Shown piece by piece: positions 61,382-64,000 of a DNA stretch of 64,000 bases. Location of the stretch: NCBI RefSeq assembly GCF_046159835.1, contig NZ_JBJXCY010000001.1, positions 1,776,887 to 1,840,886 of the forward strand, in the 5' to 3' direction. The first letter of the stretch is position 1; the number at the start of each line of letters is the position of its first letter. The stretch comes from JACKJK01 sp046159835. GTDB lineage: Bacteria > Pseudomonadota > Alphaproteobacteria > Rhizobiales > Tepidamorphaceae. The position numbers and the translations under genes are program-made. The notes under the pieces are model-generated. The model did no database searches and was not told where the DNA came from. It worked only from the letters and a program-made list of their open reading frames with translations.

Positions 61382-63718
61382 ATGTCATCGCCAAAGCAAA
61401 TTTCGACCGTACGCATTCGCGGTTCCCGCAAGGGGGTTTCGCCTTGCGAGCAGAACCGAGGTCTGGTTGTCGCGATTGCGCAAATTGGCCGCGCGCTGCT
61501 GATTTCCTGTATTGCCTGGTTCGGCCTTGCCGCTGATGCGATAGCCGCCCCCCTCATCTCCGATTTCATCGACAAGGTCGAGCTTCAGGACATCGTCCCG
61601 GAAGCTGATACGCTCGGGAGCCTGCGAGATGATCTGCCTGTCTATGAAGCCCGCAAGGGCGGCGCTGTTGTCGGCTACGTCTTCCTGACCTCAGACTTCG
61701 TCACCACGACGGGGTATTCAGGCAAGCCGATCCATGTGGTCATGGGCGTTGCCCCGGACGGCAAGATCACCGGCGTACGGCTAGTCAAGCACACCGAGCC
61801 GATCGTGCTTGTGGGCATCCCGGAAAGCGCGATCCGCGCGGTAATCGCAAAATACACCGGCCTCGATCTGGCGGCCGAGGCGGAATCGAGCGGTTCCGCG
61901 CATGATCTGGATATCGTTTCCGGCGCCACAGTCACCATCATGGTCATCGACGATTCCATCGTGCGCGCAGGGCTGCGTGTTGCGCGGCAACTGGGACTCG
62001 GCGGCCTTCAGGCGGACAAGGTTTCCGAAGGCCCGGGGAAGCGGATCATTCCGTTCGAGACTGATAATGCTCCTGTCTCCGACTGGCAGACGCTTGCAGG
62101 CGACGGCTCGATCCGCACACTCAAGCTCGATCTCGGCCAGGTCAATCAAGCCTTTATCGCATCAGGCGATCAGCGCGCCATTGCGCGGCCCGAGCCCGGC
62201 GATGAAAGCGATACATTCATCGAAATGCACATGGCACTCGTCAGCGCGCCGGAGATCGGCCGGACACTGCTGGGCGACGACGAGTACGCCAATCTCACCG
62301 AATGGCTGGACGACGACGAACAGGCCATACTTGTCCTTGGCCGCGGGCGTTATTCCTTCAAGGGTTCCGGCTATGTGCGCGGTGGCATTTTCGACCGCAT
62401 ACAGCTGATCCAGGGCGACAATTCCGTCCGTTTCCATGACAAGATGCACCGGCGCCTCGGTCGGCTGGCGCCCGAAGATGCGCCCTCCTTCGCCGAACTG
62501 GATCTGTTCCGCATTCCCGCCGATACCGGTTTCGATCCGGCAGATCCCTTCCGTCTGCAATTACTGGTGCAACGTGCAGTCGGCGCGATCGACAAAGCTT
62601 TCATCACCTTCGATCTCGGCTACAATCTTCCCGACCGCTTCCTCGAAGCGATCCCGTCGGAGACACCGAAGACCGTCGATGATGGCAGTGCAGCAACCCA
62701 GGATGCGGCCTCGGACCCCGGCGAACTGAGCCACTTGTGGAATCGCATCTGGTGGCAGAAGCGCTATGAGGTCGGTATCCTTGCCGCCGCGATTATCATT
62801 CTGACTGGCGTCTTCTTCTTCCAGATGCAGGTCACGCGAAGCGAGCGCTTCGTCTTCTGGTTCCGCATCGCATTCCTGACGGTCACGCTGGTCGTACTCG
62901 GCTGGCACGCCAACGCGCAGCTTTCTGTCGTCAACGTGCTGGCTTTCTTCAACGCGGCCATGAGCGACTTCACCTGGTCCGCATTCCTGATGGACCCCCT
63001 GATCTTCATCTTGTGGTTCTCGGTCGCTGCATCGCTGCTGTTCTGGGGACGCGGCGTCTTTTGCGGCTGGCTCTGTCCCTTCGGCGCCCTGCAGGAACTG
63101 ACCAACAAGATCGGTCAGTATTTCAAGATCCCACAATACAAGCTGCCCTGGGGCCTGCACGAACGGCTGTGGCCGATCAAATACATGATCTTCCTGGGCC
63201 TGTTTGGTCTGTCGCTCTATTCCCTGGAGATGGCCGAGCAATATGCGGAAATCGAGCCTTTCAAAACCGCGATCATCCTCAAGTTCCAGCGTGACTGGCC
63301 GTTCGTTCTCTTCGCGGTCGCGCTGCTGACAGCAGGTCTCTTCGTCGAGCGCTTCTACTGCCGCTACCTCTGCCCACTGGGAGCTGCACTGGCGATCCCC
63401 GCAAGGATGCGGATGTTCGATTGGCTGAAGCGCTACCGCGAGTGCGGCAACCCCTGCCACCGCTGCAAGAATGAATGCTTCGTCCAGGCGATCCATCCCG
63501 ACGGCAGCATCAATCCCAACGAATGCCACCAGTGTCTGCACTGCCAGGTTCTCTACCAGAGCACGGCCAAATGCCCGGTCGTCATCAAGCGGGAGGCCCG
63601 GCGCGCCAAGGACATGAAGGCAGCGGGCATGGCGCCCGCACACGATCCCGCGGCGGATTTAGTGAGTGCCGCAAACGAGCTCTTGGCTCAAGGAAGTCCT
63701 GACCGAAAAAGGAGGTAG
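61382..63718 (+). CDS. nosR: NosR, membrane electron donor/regulator for nitrous-oxide reductase
   Basis: A 778-residue protein. After an N-terminal hydrophobic segment (about 35-56) comes a periplasmic FMN-binding domain with the covalent-FMN motif SGAT (180-183). Then come several membrane helices from about residue 425, the CGWLCPFGA (about 562) and CRYLCPLGA (about 660) cysteine motifs facing the cytoplasm, and a ferredoxin-like pair of 4Fe-4S sites (CGNPCHRCKNEC and CHQCLHCQVLY, about 686-725). NosR passes quinol electrons towards NosZ and is needed for its activity. It is 4 nt before nosZ. The first 30 residues lack a clear ribosome site, so a later start is possible. Confidence 0.96.
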   Translation: MSSPKQISTVRIRGSRKGVSPCEQNRGLVVAIAQIGRALLISCIAWFGLAADAIAAPLISDFIDKVELQDIVPEADTLGSLRDDLPVYEARKGGAVVGYVFLTSDFVTTTGYSGKPIHVVMGVAPDGKITGVRLVKHTEPIVLVGIPESAIRAVIAKYTGLDLAAEAESSGSAHDLDIVSGATVTIMVIDDSIVRAGLRVARQLGLGGLQADKVSEGPGKRIIPFETDNAPVSDWQTLAGDGSIRTLKLDLGQVNQAFIASGDQRAIARPEPGDESDTFIEMHMALVSAPEIGRTLLGDDEYANLTEWLDDDEQAILVLGRGRYSFKGSGYVRGGIFDRIQLIQGDNSVRFHDKMHRRLGRLAPEDAPSFAELDLFRIPADTGFDPADPFRLQLLVQRAVGAIDKAFITFDLGYNLPDRFLEAIPSETPKTVDDGSAATQDAASDPGELSHLWNRIWWQKRYEVGILAAAIIILTGVFFFQMQVTRSERFVFWFRIAFLTVTLVVLGWHANAQLSVVNVLAFFNAAMSDFTWSAFLMDPLIFILWFSVAASLLFWGRGVFCGWLCPFGALQELTNKIGQYFKIPQYKLPWGLHERLWPIKYMIFLGLFGLSLYSLEMAEQYAEIEPFKTAIILKFQRDWPFVLFAVALLTAGLFVERFYCRYLCPLGAALAIPARMRMFDWLKRYRECGNPCHRCKNECFVQAIHPDGSINPNECHQCLHCQVLYQSTAKCPVVIKREARRAKDMKAAGMAPAHDPAADLVSAANELLAQGSPDRKRR

Positions 63719-63722
63719 TCCC

Positions 63723-64000
63723 ATGTCGGCAGAAGAAACCAGGAAAAAAGGCCTATCACGCAGAACGATGTTGACCGCATCGGCAGCCACCGCTGCCCTT
63801 GTCGGCACCGGAGCCGGTGGATCACTCATGCCAGCACTCGGCCCGAACAAAGCCCATGCCCAGGGCAAGGGCAACTACAACCTCGAGCCTGGCGAGCTTG
63901 ACCCCTACTACGGGTTCTGGTCGTCGGGCCAGACGGGCGAACTGCGCATTCTCGGCTTCCCGTCCATGCGCGAACTGATGCGTGTGCCGGTGTTCAACCG
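63723..64000 (+). CDS. nosZ: Nitrous-oxide reductase NosZ, 5' part only
   Basis: The first 92 codons of the multicopper enzyme that reduces N2O to N2 in the periplasm. It starts at ATG 63723 behind a near-perfect AAGGAGGT. The Tat signal has the twin arginine in SRRTML and ends near AHAQG, which places it in clade I. The mature start, YYGFWSSGQTGELRILG, is typical. The copper-site residues lie beyond the window edge. Confidence 0.97.
   Translation, partial: MSAEETRKKGLSRRTMLTASAATAALVGTGAGGSLMPALGPNKAHAQGKGNYNLEPGELDPYYGFWSSGQTGELRILGFPSMRELMRVPVFN

Overview
The window is a high-GC alphaproteobacterial chromosome segment. The evidence is the single fused str-S10-spc-alpha ribosomal cluster with no rpsD between rpsK and rpoA, the short-form adenylate kinase, an F1-ATPase assembly chaperone of the ATP12 family, and paired propionyl-CoA carboxylase genes. 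The right edge carries the start of a clade I nitrous-oxide reductase operon, so the organism can probably respire N2O. I cannot name the genus from the sequence; Hyphomicrobiales or a neighbouring order is my best guess.

Left part (1-13.2 kb): the 5' part of pccA on the minus strand, then a plus-strand folate operon (folP-folB-folK) ending in a TauE/SafE permease, then pccB. A long minus-strand train follows: degP-like protease, rarA, a GT32 glycosyltransferase, crcB, an RluA-family pseudouridine synthase, a small membrane protein, a HAD phosphatase, an ATP12-type chaperone and a membrane class III cyclase. Many of its junctions are 4-nt start/stop overlaps.

Centre (13.3-48.6 kb): the translation and transcription core, all on the minus strand and read right to left. 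tRNA-Tyr, tRNA-Gly and tufB come first and end at a strong terminator. tRNA-Trp, secE, nusG, rplKAJL and rpoBC follow and end at a terminator. The str operon (rpsL, rpsG, fusA, tufA) then runs straight into the S10, spc and alpha operons and ends at a terminator after rplQ. Two cell-surface type genes, a CatB/Vat-like O-acetyltransferase and a GT90/CAP10 glycosyltransferase, sit inside the otherwise ancient tufB/tRNA-Trp/secE block. The str operon has a good sigma70-type promoter and a leader with a terminator-like hairpin. The two tuf genes are identical at both ends and diverged in the middle.

Right part (48.7-64 kb): rlmB, a small membrane protein, and thiC behind a TPP riboswitch. Then come a His/Tyr-rich secreted protein and tRNA-Thr. 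Next to tRNA-Thr lies an accessory block (about 52.7-61.1 kb) with less biased base and codon use. It holds a retron-type reverse transcriptase fused to a trypsin-like protease, a convergent Abi_C/HEPN-type abortive-infection gene, an IS6-family insertion sequence, and a 1356-residue KAP P-loop NTPase with membrane segments. I read this as a defence island, and the RT-protease is the most interesting item in the window. nosR and the first 92 codons of nosZ close the window.
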